From the NCBI GenBank assembly GCA_040399265.1, contig JBBASO010000005.1, positions 1-64,000 on the forward strand: a stretch of 64,000 nucleotides of DNA, written 5' to 3'. Both the position numbers and the translations under genes were made by a program. Under the pieces are notes generated by a model that searched no databases, was not told where the DNA came from, and saw nothing but the letters and a program-made list of their open reading frames with translations. This DNA is from NIES-981 sp040399265. Lineage in GTDB: Bacteria; Cyanobacteriota; Cyanobacteriia; PCC-6307; Cyanobiaceae. Below, piece after piece: positions 52,229 through 61,257 of the stretch; the first letter of the stretch is position 1, and each line of letters begins with the position of its first letter.

Positions 52229-53964
52229 GCAATCTCCAGGTTGAGCCAGTGCCGGCGCCGATTCAGACAGTCAGAGTCGGCCACCGGATCGTCCTGCAGA
52301 GACCAGCTCTGCGTGGATGGAACACCCGGATTAAAGGATGTGAAGCGCAATCTGCCATCCCGGCAATAGGCCAGTTCGACCGACTGGCCAGCCGGCAGGG
52401 CCTGCAGCAGCGCGATCACAGCATCGACATCGCGCAGCCGCTGGCCAGCGATCGCGATCAGTTCGTCGCCCACCATCAAACCGGCCCGCTCCGCTGGTCC
52501 GGTGCGGATCACCCGTTGCAGCTGCAGCTCACCGCCCTGTTGCGTGAGTTGCCAACCCGTCGCGGGAACCTGACTGGCCGCAGGCACCAGCAGCAGGCCC
52601 ACATCAGCGAGGTAGCCATCCAGGTCGGGGTCTGCATGGCTGTGCAACCAGCGCGGCAGCAGCTCAGCCAGATCCCCTGCCTCGGCGGCGAAGACCTGCA
52701 GCAGCTCCTGCTCGCTGTAGCCCCGCCCCCAGCGTCCATGGGATCGCCAGAGGCGGCGAAGCACGCTCACCAGGGCGCTGCCATGGCGACGCAGATGGAG
52801 ATCGAGCACCAGAGCCAGCACGGCCCCTTTGAGGTAGTAGCTCACCTGTGCATTGGCGGCATAGGCATCGGCCTTGTAGAGCTTCACCCAGGCCTCCTCG
52901 CTGCTCTGACGCAGGGTCTGTACTGCCCGGCCGGGGGTCAGCAGGTAGCGGCTGAGGTCAGCGGCCAGATCCTTCAGCACATCCGCTTCAGGCGTGATGC
53001 CCGCCGCACAGGGAATCAGCTGGTCGAGATAGCTGGTGACCCCCTCGGCAAACCAGAGGGTGGGGATGATCACCGGCTGGTCGTAGTCATAGGGGCTGAG
53101 TTCAGCCGGCCGCAACCGGCGCACATTCCACTGGTGCAGATACTCGTGGGCCACCAGCTGCAGCAGCTGGCGGCGCCCATCCGGCTGGGCAAGCCTGCGA
53201 CGGCCGAACTGAAGCACGGCACTGCCGTCGTGCTCAAGACCACCGAAGCCCTCGTCGGTGAGGTGAAGGATGAACAGATAGCTATCGGCCGCAGCCGTGT
53301 CCTCGCCCATGACGCGGCAGCAGCAGGCGCACACCCGCTGCACATCAGCGAGCAGGGCGGCATCAGCCTCCAGTGGATCCTCACCGCTGAGGGTGGTGCC
53401 CCAGCTCACCCATTGGTGGGGGATTCCAGCCACGCTGAAGGCCGTCAGCGCATGCGGACCGGCCTCAACCGGGCTGTCGATCAGCTGGTCGAAGCCTTTG
53501 GCCAGCCAGCTGCCGTCTGGTTGCAGCGGCAGAGGTACAAACGGGCTCCAGCCAGACGGCAGCACGATGGAGAGCCGGTGGGGGGTCCAGCGCTGACCCT
53601 CCACCGCCAGCAGCACTGCCGCCAGGCAGAGAAAACCATGATCAGCGGTGAGGTGGCAGGTGCGCACACTCAGCTCGGTCGCCAGCACGCGGTAGCGAAT
53701 CTCCAGCGGCTGCAGATCCGGCAGCTGCAGGCGCCAGGCGGCAACGCCAGTGCGGCACGGCGGCAGCTCCCGCTCGCCCTGCACGACCTGCAGACCCTCC
53801 AACTGACGCACGTAGTCGCGGATCAGGTACGAGCCGGGCGTCCAGGCGGGCAAGCGAAGCACCAGCTCGTGCTGCGCTGGGCGAAGACGGATCTTCACCA
53901 CCACCAGATGGGACGTGGCGGCCTGAAGATCGAGTTCAACCTGAACGGGAAAGGGATGAGTCAC
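52225..53964 (-). CDS. M61 family metallopeptidase with PDZ domain
   Basis: 579 residues. The zinc motif is LVAHEYLHQWNVRRLRP with the downstream Glu in FAEGVTSYLDQLI. The PDZ domain near the C terminus has RAGLMVGDELIAIAGQRLRDVD. The N-terminal part has an Ig-like LRLPAWTPGSYLIRDYVRQLEG segment, typical of glycyl aminopeptidase-like M61 proteins. No signal peptide is visible, so the cytoplasm is likely. Its start is 10 bases from the Ycf35 gene stop, and it overlaps the amidase start. Confidence 0.9.
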   Translation of the reverse strand: MTHPFPVQVELDLQAATSHLVVVKIRLRPAQHELVLRLPAWTPGSYLIRDYVRQLEGLQVVQGERELPPCRTGVAAWRLQLPDLQPLEIRYRVLATELSVRTCHLTADHGFLCLAAVLLAVEGQRWTPHRLSIVLPSGWSPFVPLPLQPDGSWLAKGFDQLIDSPVEAGPHALTAFSVAGIPHQWVSWGTTLSGEDPLEADAALLADVQRVCACCCRVMGEDTAAADSYLFILHLTDEGFGGLEHDGSAVLQFGRRRLAQPDGRRQLLQLVAHEYLHQWNVRRLRPAELSPYDYDQPVIIPTLWFAEGVTSYLDQLIPCAAGITPEADVLKDLAADLSRYLLTPGRAVQTLRQSSEEAWVKLYKADAYAANAQVSYYLKGAVLALVLDLHLRRHGSALVSVLRRLWRSHGRWGRGYSEQELLQVFAAEAGDLAELLPRWLHSHADPDLDGYLADVGLLLVPAASQVPATGWQLTQQGGELQLQRVIRTGPAERAGLMVGDELIAIAGQRLRDVDAVIALLQALPAGQSVELAYCRDGRLRFTSFNPGVPSTQSWSLQDDPVADSDCLNRRRHWLNLEIA

Positions 53965-53974
53965 CGCGCCGCGA

Positions 53975-54319
53975 TCAGGACGCGACGCTCACCCGGGCGG
54001 TGGCGAAGTGGCGCTGAGCATCAGCCAGGGCAATGGCGGTGGCATAACGACGGGTGATGGTGCCGATCAACCGTTGCACCCGCACACTGCGGCTCAGCCG
54101 CTGCAGGTCTCCGATCAGGGCCAGCGAACCGTCGGGTTGGCGCTGCCAGCCGAGCTGCAGGCCGCCCTGGAGCATCACGCTGAGCAGCACCGGTTCGGCT
54201 GAGCCGGCGAACCCTTCCAGTTGACCACCCCATTCAGGATGGAATCCGAGTCCCGCCAGAGCAGTAGCCAGAACGTCGGCGTCGCGCAGCACCGTTGGCA
54301 GGATGGACAGATGGGACAT
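53975..54319 (-). CDS. ycf35: DUF1257 / Ycf35 protein
   Basis: 114 residues. MSHLSILPTVLRDADVLATA and LAGLGFHPEW open it; TITRRYATAIALADAQRHF closes it. This matches Ycf35 (DUF1257), conserved in cyanobacteria and algal plastids, of unknown function. The open frame to 55183 is antisense to purN and argC. Its start overlaps the probable purN start on the opposite strand. Confidence 0.87.
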   Translation of the reverse strand: MSHLSILPTVLRDADVLATALAGLGFHPEWGGQLEGFAGSAEPVLLSVMLQGGLQLGWQRQPDGSLALIGDLQRLSRSVRVQRLIGTITRRYATAIALADAQRHFATARVSVAS

Positions 54320-55006
54320 GAACGGCTGCCCGCTTTGCCTGACCCTAGCGATCCCGACTGCTTCGTCCAGTGGCCGTTGCCACCGCAACCGATTAGGCCC
54401 GAGCGCCTGGATCGGCGGAGCGGCGGGCCCCGGCTCGCCGTGATGGCCTCCGGCACCGGCACGAATTTCGAAGCCTTGCTGCAGGCCTGCCGCTGCGGCG
54501 ACCCCCAGGCCGACCTGGTGCTGCTGGTGGTGAATAACCCAGGCTGTGGGGCGATTGCGCGGGCGGAGCGGCTCGGCGTGCCCTGGCAGCTGGTCGATCA
54601 CCGCCTCCACGCCAGCCGAGAAGCGCTCGATCTGCGGTTGATCGAGCTGTTCACGGAGGCACAGATCGATCTGGTGGTGATGGCCGGCTGGATGCGCATC
54701 GTCACCCCGGTACTGATCAAGGCGTTCCCGGAGCGCCTGGTGAACATCCATCCCTCGCTGCTGCCCAGCTTCCGGGGCCGCGATGGGGTGGCCCAGGCCC
54801 TGAGTGCCGGCGTGACCCTGGCGGGGTGCACCGCCCATCTGGTGAGCGAGGAGGTGGATGCCGGCCTGGTACTGGTGCAGGCGGCGGTGCCTGTGCTGGC
54901 GAACGACAGCGTCGCCAGCCTGAGCCGACGTATCCAGCGGCAGGAACACCGCATCCTGCCGTTGGCCGTGGCTCTGGCACTGGCCCGACTGGTGCCTCAG
55001 GGGTAA
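54311..55006 (+). CDS. purN: Phosphoribosylglycinamide formyltransferase
   Basis: About 231 residues from ATG 54311. LAVMASGTGTNFEALLQA is the phosphate loop, then VVNNPGCGAIARAERLGVPW, DLVVMAGWMRIVTPVLI, and the catalytic NIHPSLLPSFRG with the His and, later, the Asp in VSEEVDAGLVLVQAAVPV. It adds the first formyl group in purine synthesis. The N-terminal 40 residues are a Pro-rich leader seen in other picocyanobacterial PurN as I recall. An alternative downstream TTG would avoid the overlap with ycf35. Its last 10 bases overlap the end of the convergent argC gene. Confidence 0.92.
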   Translation: MGHERLPALPDPSDPDCFVQWPLPPQPIRPERLDRRSGGPRLAVMASGTGTNFEALLQACRCGDPQADLVLLVVNNPGCGAIARAERLGVPWQLVDHRLHASREALDLRLIELFTEAQIDLVVMAGWMRIVTPVLIKAFPERLVNIHPSLLPSFRGRDGVAQALSAGVTLAGCTAHLVSEEVDAGLVLVQAAVPVLANDSVASLSRRIQRQEHRILPLAVALALARLVPQG

Positions 55007-56112
55007 AAGGGCAGCAGCGGCAGGCCGGTGCACGGCTCCAGCCCGGCCATCAGATTCAGACACTGCACCCCCTGGCCCGCCTGGCCCTTCACCAGGTTGT
55101 CGATTGCCGACATGATGACCAACTGGCCGGTGCGCTGATCGGCCTGCACGGAGAGCAGGCAGCGATTGGTGTGTCGCACCCACTTGGTGGATGGGTAGGT
55201 GCCGACCGGCAGCACGTCCACACAGGCGGCCTGGCGATAGCTTGTCTGGAGCACGGTGGTGCAGTCGTCGGCGGTGAGGCCCGGATCCCGCAATCGGCAG
55301 TAAAGGGTGGCGAGCAGACCGCGCACCATCGGCATCAGATGGGGTGTGAACTGCAACTGGATCTCCTGCCCGGCCACCTGGGAGGCGATCTGCTCGATCT
55401 CACTGGTGTGGCGATGGCCGACCACGCCATAGGGGGCGACCGCCTCGGCCGCCTCGGCGAGCAAGAGATGTTCCTTGGCCGCACGACCACCGCCGCTGGT
55501 GCCGGTCTTGGCGTCGATCACGATCCCGTGCGTCTCCACCAACCCCTGCTGCAGAAAGGGCAGCAGGCCGAGCAAGGACGCGGTCGGGAAACAGCCCGGA
55601 GCCGCCACCAGGCGAGCAGCGCTGATCCGGTCTGCGTGCCATTCCGGCAGTCCATACACCGCTTCGGTACACAACGCATCATCCTGCCGCTGCTGTTCGC
55701 GGGACTCGGCCGCATACACCTCCTGCCAGCGGGATAAGGAGCGGTAGCGATAGTCGGCGGAGAGGTCCACCACCCGCACCCCTTGCGCCAGCAGCGCGGG
55801 CGTGAGCCTGGCTGCCAGCCCGTTGGGCAGGCTCAGCACTGCGAAGTCAGCAGAGGCCGCGATCGTCTCTGGATCCGGTGTCTGTACCACCGGGTCGCCA
55901 GGCAGAGGCAAAAACGGCGTCAGTTCACTCCAGCGCTTGCCGCTGCTGCGCTCGCCCCCCAGAAAGGTGACCTCAAACCGGGGATGGTTCTGCAGCAATC
56001 TCAGGGTCTGCAGACCGCCGTAGCCACTGGCGCCGATCACCGCCACGCGCTGCGACCGTGTGGGAGGCGAGCCAACTGCCCCCCGCTCGGAGCCAGAGGT
56101 GGGGAAGGCCAT
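54997..56112 (-). CDS. argC: N-acetyl-gamma-glutamyl-phosphate reductase
   Basis: 371 residues, third step of arginine synthesis. RVAVIGASGYGGLQTLRLLQNHP is the NADPH-binding start, and the catalytic Cys is in VAAPGCFPTASLLGLLPFL. HRHTSEIEQIA contains the active-site His, and FTPHLMPMVRGLLATLY follows. Start ATG 56112 gives MAFPTSGSE; the frame further upstream is antisense to ribBA. The gap to the divergent ribBA is 72 bases. Confidence 0.94.
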   Translation of the reverse strand: MAFPTSGSERGAVGSPPTRSQRVAVIGASGYGGLQTLRLLQNHPRFEVTFLGGERSSGKRWSELTPFLPLPGDPVVQTPDPETIAASADFAVLSLPNGLAARLTPALLAQGVRVVDLSADYRYRSLSRWQEVYAAESREQQRQDDALCTEAVYGLPEWHADRISAARLVAAPGCFPTASLLGLLPFLQQGLVETHGIVIDAKTGTSGGGRAAKEHLLLAEAAEAVAPYGVVGHRHTSEIEQIASQVAGQEIQLQFTPHLMPMVRGLLATLYCRLRDPGLTADDCTTVLQTSYRQAACVDVLPVGTYPSTKWVRHTNRCLLSVQADQRTGQLVIMSAIDNLVKGQAGQGVQCLNLMAGLEPCTGLPLLPFYP

Positions 56113-56184
56113 ACCGCAGACAGCTGAGATGCGGGCTTTATAAAGGATGCCTGCGCCAGGGCTCCAGACCCGCCTGCCAATCCG

Positions 56185-57939
56185 TTGACTTCTCCCGATC
56201 TGACATCTCCCGGTCTGACATCTCTCCGTCATCCGCGACGGTCCACTGATCCCATCGGGATCAGCCCGCAGCAGCAGATCCGGTTCGACGCCATCGCCGA
56301 CGCACTTGCCGCCATTCGCAACGGCGAATCCGTGGTGGTGGTCGATGATGAAAACCGGGAAAATGAAGGTGATCTGATCTGCGCCGCCCAGTTCGCGACG
56401 CCGGAACAGATCAATTTCATGGCCACGGAGGCACGCGGTCTGGTGTGCCTGGCGATGGAGGGCGAGCGACTCGATGCCCTGGATCTGCCGCTGATGGTGG
56501 ATCGCAACACCGACGAAAACCAGACGGCCTTCACCGTGAGCGTGGATGCGGGCCCGGAACACGGCGTGAGCACCGGCATCTCCGCCGATGATCGGGCCCG
56601 CACCATCCAGGTGGCGATCCACCCAGGCAGCCGACCGGCTGACCTGCGCCGCCCCGGCCACATCTTTCCGCTGCGGGCGCGGCAGGGTGGCGTGTTGAAA
56701 CGGGCTGGCCATACCGAGGCTGCCGTTGATCTGGCGCGGCTGTCCGGGCTCTACCCCGCTGGTGTGATCTGTGAAATCCAGAACAGTGATGGGTCGATGG
56801 CCCGGCTGCCCGAGCTGGAGATCTATGCGATGCGGCACGGGCTGCGGTTGATCTCGATCGCTGATCTGATCCGTTACCGGCTCGACACCGAACGATTCGT
56901 GCGCCGGCAGGCCGAAGCGGCCCTGCCCAGCGCCTTCGGCCAGTTCCGGGCCATCGGCTATCGCAATGAGCTGGACGGCAGCGAACATGTGGCGATTGTG
57001 AAGGGCCAGCCCGAGCAGGCTTCAGGACCGGTGCTTGTGCGCGTTCACAGCGAATGCCTCACGGGCGATGCCTTCGGCTCGCTCCGCTGCGATTGCCGGC
57101 CCCAGCTTGAAGCGGCGCTGCGGATGATCGAAACCGCCGGCGAAGGGGCCGTGGTGTATCTGCGCCAGGAAGGCCGCGGCATCGGCCTGATCAACAAGCT
57201 GCGTGCCTATTCCTTGCAGGACACGGGGCTGGACACCGTCGAAGCGAACGAACGGCTTGGCTTTCCAGCTGATCTGCGCAATTACGGCGTGGGCGCCCAG
57301 ATCCTCAGCGACCTGGGGGTGCATCGGTTGCGGCTGATCACCAACAATCCCCGCAAGATTGCCGGTCTGGGCGGCTACGGACTGCAGGTTGAAGACAGGG
57401 TGCCGCTGGTGATGGATCCCGGCCAGCACAACGCGGCCTATCTACAGGTGAAACGCACCAAGCTGGGCCACATGCTGGAGGAGGAGTCACATGGCTTGAC
57501 GGCGGTCCTGGGCTGGCACGATGTTGTCGCAGACGATCCGTATCGCCTCGGTAGAGCGTTCGAAACGCTGCAGAGCTGGGCGACCTCCCGTGGACTGTTG
57601 CTGGAGCAGGAGAGTGATCCCCGCCTGCTGGCGCTGCTGGAGCAGCCCCAGCTGGCGATTCTGCTCGGATGCCCCGAAAGCCGGCAGCTGAGCGCCGCCG
57701 ATCTGGCAGCCACCCTGCAGCAGCTGGTTCACCAGCCACACACGGCGCGGGTCTCGCTGCTGCTGGCACCGGATGCCCAGCGAGTGACCCATCCGAGCGC
57801 CACGCTGGAGCCTGAATGGCGCGATCTCCGGGATCTCGACAGTGAGGCCAGCGGCAGCTGCCCCCGGCTCAGCCTGCAGCCAGGTGGATTCATCGTCTGG
57901 CGTAAGTCAGACCCCGTTGATCCTGTGCATGCGGCGTAG
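56185..57939 (+). CDS. ribBA: Bifunctional DHBP synthase / GTP cyclohydrolase II
   Basis: 584 residues, first enzymes of riboflavin synthesis. The N-terminal RibB half has VVVDDENRENEGDLICAA, HGVSTGISADDRARTI and RAGHTEAAVDLARLSG. The C-terminal RibA half has RVHSECLTGDAFGSLRCDCRPQL (zinc Cys ligands), YLRQEGRGIGLINKLRAYSLQ and YGVGAQILSDLG. After the RibA core (about residue 425) there is an unusual extension of about 155 residues ending VIWRK-like FIVWRK. A TCTGACATCTC-type direct repeat overlaps the start region. No FMN riboswitch is seen. Confidence 0.94.
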   Translation: MTSPDLTSPGLTSLRHPRRSTDPIGISPQQQIRFDAIADALAAIRNGESVVVVDDENRENEGDLICAAQFATPEQINFMATEARGLVCLAMEGERLDALDLPLMVDRNTDENQTAFTVSVDAGPEHGVSTGISADDRARTIQVAIHPGSRPADLRRPGHIFPLRARQGGVLKRAGHTEAAVDLARLSGLYPAGVICEIQNSDGSMARLPELEIYAMRHGLRLISIADLIRYRLDTERFVRRQAEAALPSAFGQFRAIGYRNELDGSEHVAIVKGQPEQASGPVLVRVHSECLTGDAFGSLRCDCRPQLEAALRMIETAGEGAVVYLRQEGRGIGLINKLRAYSLQDTGLDTVEANERLGFPADLRNYGVGAQILSDLGVHRLRLITNNPRKIAGLGGYGLQVEDRVPLVMDPGQHNAAYLQVKRTKLGHMLEEESHGLTAVLGWHDVVADDPYRLGRAFETLQSWATSRGLLLEQESDPRLLALLEQPQLAILLGCPESRQLSAADLAATLQQLVHQPHTARVSLLLAPDAQRVTHPSATLEPEWRDLRDLDSEASGSCPRLSLQPGGFIVWRKSDPVDPVHAA

Positions 57940-58004
57940 AGAGTGCCACCAGCGCGCGGCAGGCTCCGCTTGTCTTCAGAAATGGGCAGGACCTGCAACG
58001 GTCA

Positions 58005-58574
58005 TCACGACTTTGAGCTGAAGCCGGCGTTGGAGCCGACAAGCAGACCATCCAATCCATCCGCTCGCAAAGCGGGAAAGGAGCGGATGTCCTGCAGTTG
58101 GCGATGCAGCAGAAAGTGCTCGCCGCACTGGTCGAGCAGAGCGTCCAGCAGAGGAATGTCACCGTTGATGTAGTGACGGAGCAACTGGGCATGGTCAATC
58201 TGCTGGGGGGTGGTCAAGCCCCCAGTGATCAGCGGCATGAGGGGAGTGACCTGGCGAAGCAGCTGGTCGAGGGCCAGCTCAAACATGAACTCCGGGTCCA
58301 TCCATCGCAGCGATTGATCGGCATGCCGCTGGCGATAGCTCTCGAGTTCACGGCTGTCAAAGCTGAAATGACGGCTGATGGGAGCTGTGCTGCCGGGAAC
58401 GAGGGCATAGCCGTGGGCCCAATGACAGGGAACGCTATGGCCCTGCACAACGATGAAAGCAAGCAGAGGATGGGCGCCACCGGCGACATCAAGGCGATGG
58501 CAGCGATGCAGATGCGAGATCCTGAGGCGTGAGCGCGAAGACGGCACGATGACTCCCGCTCCCAAGTCGGGCAC
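58005..58574 (-). CDS. Hypothetical protein divergent from the RTX-like gene
   Basis: 189 residues, GTG start at 58574 (or a later GTG/ATG). SLRWMDPEFMFELALDQLLR, LITGGLTTPQQIDHAQLLRHY and DALLDQCGEHFLLHRQLQ give a helical, Leu-rich profile with no recognised domain. The plus-strand frames over it look like shadows. It stands 46 bases from the RTX-like gene on the other strand, so the two may share control. A short GCAC/GTGC palindrome (58571-58583) lies between. Confidence 0.55.
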   Translation of the reverse strand: MPDLGAGVIVPSSRSRLRISHLHRCHRLDVAGGAHPLLAFIVVQGHSVPCHWAHGYALVPGSTAPISRHFSFDSRELESYRQRHADQSLRWMDPEFMFELALDQLLRQVTPLMPLITGGLTTPQQIDHAQLLRHYINGDIPLLDALLDQCGEHFLLHRQLQDIRSFPALRADGLDGLLVGSNAGFSSKS

Positions 58575-58620
58575 TTATTGTGCGACGGGACTGCGCAGGT
58601 GAGCTGACGCATCAGCACCC

Positions 58621-61257
58621 ATGCGCATCGACATCGCAGGGGGAACCGGCGCTGAGGTTGAGAATGGGTTTATCCGGGATGTTTCCATCGCATCGGGGCT
58701 GAGTCAATTTGCTGATGTCGCCACCCTCAAGAAGGATGGTCGGCGCATTTCACTGGAGGGTGTGCTCACGGGCGCAGCCCTTGGTGTTGTTCTGCTGTAT
58801 CTGCTGGATGAGGTGCAGGCGGCAGTGGGACAGCGTCGGATCGGCGGCCCTGTGGATGAACCCGGTCCCGATGATCCGGGCCGCCTGCAAACCAAGGCCG
58901 GCAACATCAGAATTCGACCGCTCGACAGCGTCGATGTCGCCTTCGACGAGCGTCGCCCGCAGGCCTTCGGAACGGCGGACCCCCTGAAGTCCCGGGGATC
59001 TGGCCAGTCGGATGTGCCGTTTGAGCCTCTGTCAAGCGAGAGACTGCCACTCTCGGGTGCCCCAGCAGCAGCCAGTTTTCGGGGCAGCGCCAACGGCGGA
59101 ACCCCTCCCCCCGTGACACCCTCGCCGGTACCGCCCACACCGGAGCCGCCAGCTCCGGAGCCGCCCAAACCGGAACCGCCCAAACCGGAACCGCCACCGC
59201 CGGAACCTCCTCCTCCGGAACCGCCACCGCCGGAACCGCCTGAACCCACTGCCGGCCTGCCACAGATGGTGCTGGTTGTGGTGCGCACGTTCGGCGAATC
59301 CAACAGCCGCTCGGTGGAGAGCAGTGCCGAGAGCCTCCAGAATGCGCGGCAGGTGGGGATTGAGAACTCCCTGCTGAACCTGCGATCGGCCACGGGCCCC
59401 AGGATGGGACTCCGCTCCGACCGCACGCTTCAGTCGTTCGCCCTGTCCGAACTGGACGATGCCGATCTGCTGCTGATCAGCGAGCACATCGGTTTGCTGA
59501 ATTCCACGTTTCTGAATGGCTCGGCGGAGGATGTGCTGGTTTTCGATGCCCGCGACGTTCTCAATCTGGGCCTGCTCTCCTCAGGCAGTGCCAACGCTGA
59601 AGTGCAGTCGCGCACCGTTGCGATGGAGAGAAGCTCCTTGAAAAGCAACGGTGGCGATGATCTGGTCGCCACGGAAGGGATCACCCAGCTCATCTTCACC
59701 GGCCTTGGCAACAGTGAGCGTGCAGCCTTGAGCTTTGATCTGCTCACCACCGCCCTGAAGGATTCGGGCATTCTTCTGGGCACTGGCAATGATACCATCA
59801 CGATCAACAGCGGCTTTTACGTCCCCGACAGCGATTCGTCGACCGCAACATCGCCGAGTGGCATTCAGTTTGATCTGGGTGAGATGCCTGAGAGCAATGG
59901 CGATGGCAGCAACTGGCGCTTCAGCCTCAATGCCAGGGCCATCGGTCTGGACAACAGCTTCATTGATGTGGGTCGCGGTGATGACAGGGTGTCGATCTTC
60001 ACTCGCATCGATGAAGATCTACTGCAGGATCTTGGCAATCACTACGACGACCCGCAAACCACGATTCAGCTTGAGCGTGTGGGTTTGTTTGAGTCGAAAG
60101 TTCGCATGGGCGAGGGCAATGATCAGCTTCGAGTCAATGGCAGCGTGATTGATTCCGTCATCAACCTTGGTGGTGGCGATAATTCCCTGTTTCTAGAAGG
60201 CGATGTGCTGCCAGGCAGCCGTATTCTGATGGGTGAAGGTAATAATTCCGTTACCTTTAACAGCGGTCTCGGGGGTTTGGTGCGCGGTGGCATTGGCAAC
60301 GATCGTTTCGCGCTGAGAAATCTGCAACTGGCCGGAGAGGTGGATGGTGGGCTTGGCAACGACAGCCTGCTGGCGGCAGAGGGGATCGCAGCCAAGCGTG
60401 AACTGTTGGTGCTGAATGGTGTGGATGCCGGCAATCTGGATGGCATTCGCTTTCGCAACATCGAGACCGTTGACCTCGGTGGCGGCAATGACCTGACCCT
60501 GCTCGATCTCGGCGGCACCCTCACGGGTCAGTTGCTCGGTGGCGACGGGCTCGACCGGCTTGAGTATTCCAACTGGACATTGCCGGTGGCCGTTGATCTT
60601 GATCGCGGCACCGCCACCGGCATCGGTGGTGGCAAGACCGGATCCCTGGCTGGATTCGAGCAGGTGATGGGGGGCCTCGGCAACGACGTACTCAGCAGCT
60701 CGGGGGCTTATGCCGGCATCGATGGATCGCTGGGTGATGATCTGCTGTTCCTGCGCTGGAGCCCGTGGTTGAGCAGCTTCGAGTCGGGCTTGCAAGTGAA
60801 GGGCGGCGCAGGACGTGACCTGTTCGTGTTCAGTGGTGTGGAACAGACGCCGGTGGCCGGCTGGGACGGGGTGAGCGGCCTGCCGGATCTGGTGGATCTG
60901 GATCTGGGCACGGCACTGAACGGCAGCATCGGCCTGATCGACGGCATCGCCTGGTGGCGCCAGGAACCGCTGGCGGGGGGTGGCAGCCAGGAGAGCCTGC
61001 TGCGACTCACCCCAGCCGGAACCGAAGGCATCGGTGATGCCCGGTTGTTGCCGATTGCACCGCTGGAGACCCTCTTGTCGGGGATGACCAGCGATACACG
61101 GCAGCTGGCGATTGCCTTGGATGGCAGCGGTGGCAGTCAGCTGCACCTGCTTGGCGGTGACGGTATCGGCACCAGTCGGGTGGTCGCCAAACTGTCGAGC
61201 ACCTTGCTCACTCCAGAGGTGAGTACGGTCAGCGAATCGAGCGGGTTGACTCCATGA
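58621..61257 (+). CDS. RTX-like secreted protein with internal hydrophobic segment
   Basis: 878 residues. The N-terminal 45 residues start MRIDIAGGTGAEVENG. A hydrophobic helix follows at about 47-63 (LTGAALGVVLLYLLDEVQ). Residues about 163-212 form a Pro/Glu-rich linker of PEPPKPEPP-type repeats. The rest is a beta-rich region with glycine-rich nonapeptides of the calcium-binding RTX type: GGIGNDRFAL (near 556), GGLGNDSLLA, GGDGLDRLEY, GGLGNDVLSS (near 684) and GGAGRDLFVF (near 728). By family knowledge such repeats fold on calcium outside the cell after type I export. The exporter genes lie opposite and convergent, overlapping the last 29 bases. No enzymatic domain was recognised. Confidence 0.8.
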   Translation: MRIDIAGGTGAEVENGFIRDVSIASGLSQFADVATLKKDGRRISLEGVLTGAALGVVLLYLLDEVQAAVGQRRIGGPVDEPGPDDPGRLQTKAGNIRIRPLDSVDVAFDERRPQAFGTADPLKSRGSGQSDVPFEPLSSERLPLSGAPAAASFRGSANGGTPPPVTPSPVPPTPEPPAPEPPKPEPPKPEPPPPEPPPPEPPPPEPPEPTAGLPQMVLVVVRTFGESNSRSVESSAESLQNARQVGIENSLLNLRSATGPRMGLRSDRTLQSFALSELDDADLLLISEHIGLLNSTFLNGSAEDVLVFDARDVLNLGLLSSGSANAEVQSRTVAMERSSLKSNGGDDLVATEGITQLIFTGLGNSERAALSFDLLTTALKDSGILLGTGNDTITINSGFYVPDSDSSTATSPSGIQFDLGEMPESNGDGSNWRFSLNARAIGLDNSFIDVGRGDDRVSIFTRIDEDLLQDLGNHYDDPQTTIQLERVGLFESKVRMGEGNDQLRVNGSVIDSVINLGGGDNSLFLEGDVLPGSRILMGEGNNSVTFNSGLGGLVRGGIGNDRFALRNLQLAGEVDGGLGNDSLLAAEGIAAKRELLVLNGVDAGNLDGIRFRNIETVDLGGGNDLTLLDLGGTLTGQLLGGDGLDRLEYSNWTLPVAVDLDRGTATGIGGGKTGSLAGFEQVMGGLGNDVLSSSGAYAGIDGSLGDDLLFLRWSPWLSSFESGLQVKGGAGRDLFVFSGVEQTPVAGWDGVSGLPDLVDLDLGTALNGSIGLIDGIAWWRQEPLAGGGSQESLLRLTPAGTEGIGDARLLPIAPLETLLSGMTSDTRQLAIALDGSGGSQLHLLGGDGIGTSRVVAKLSSTLLTPEVSTVSESSGLTP
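59161..59246. repeat. Imperfect repeats encoding the Pro/Glu linker
   Basis: Units such as CCGCCCAAACCGGAA and CCGCCACCGCCGGAA recur within the RTX-like gene and encode the PEPP-type linker. Confidence 0.7.

Noticed and set aside
54320..55183. Minus-strand frame running into ycf35
   Set aside because: Antisense shadow of purN; only the last 114 residues match Ycf35.
56113..56988. Minus-strand frame upstream of argC
   Set aside because: Antisense shadow of ribBA.
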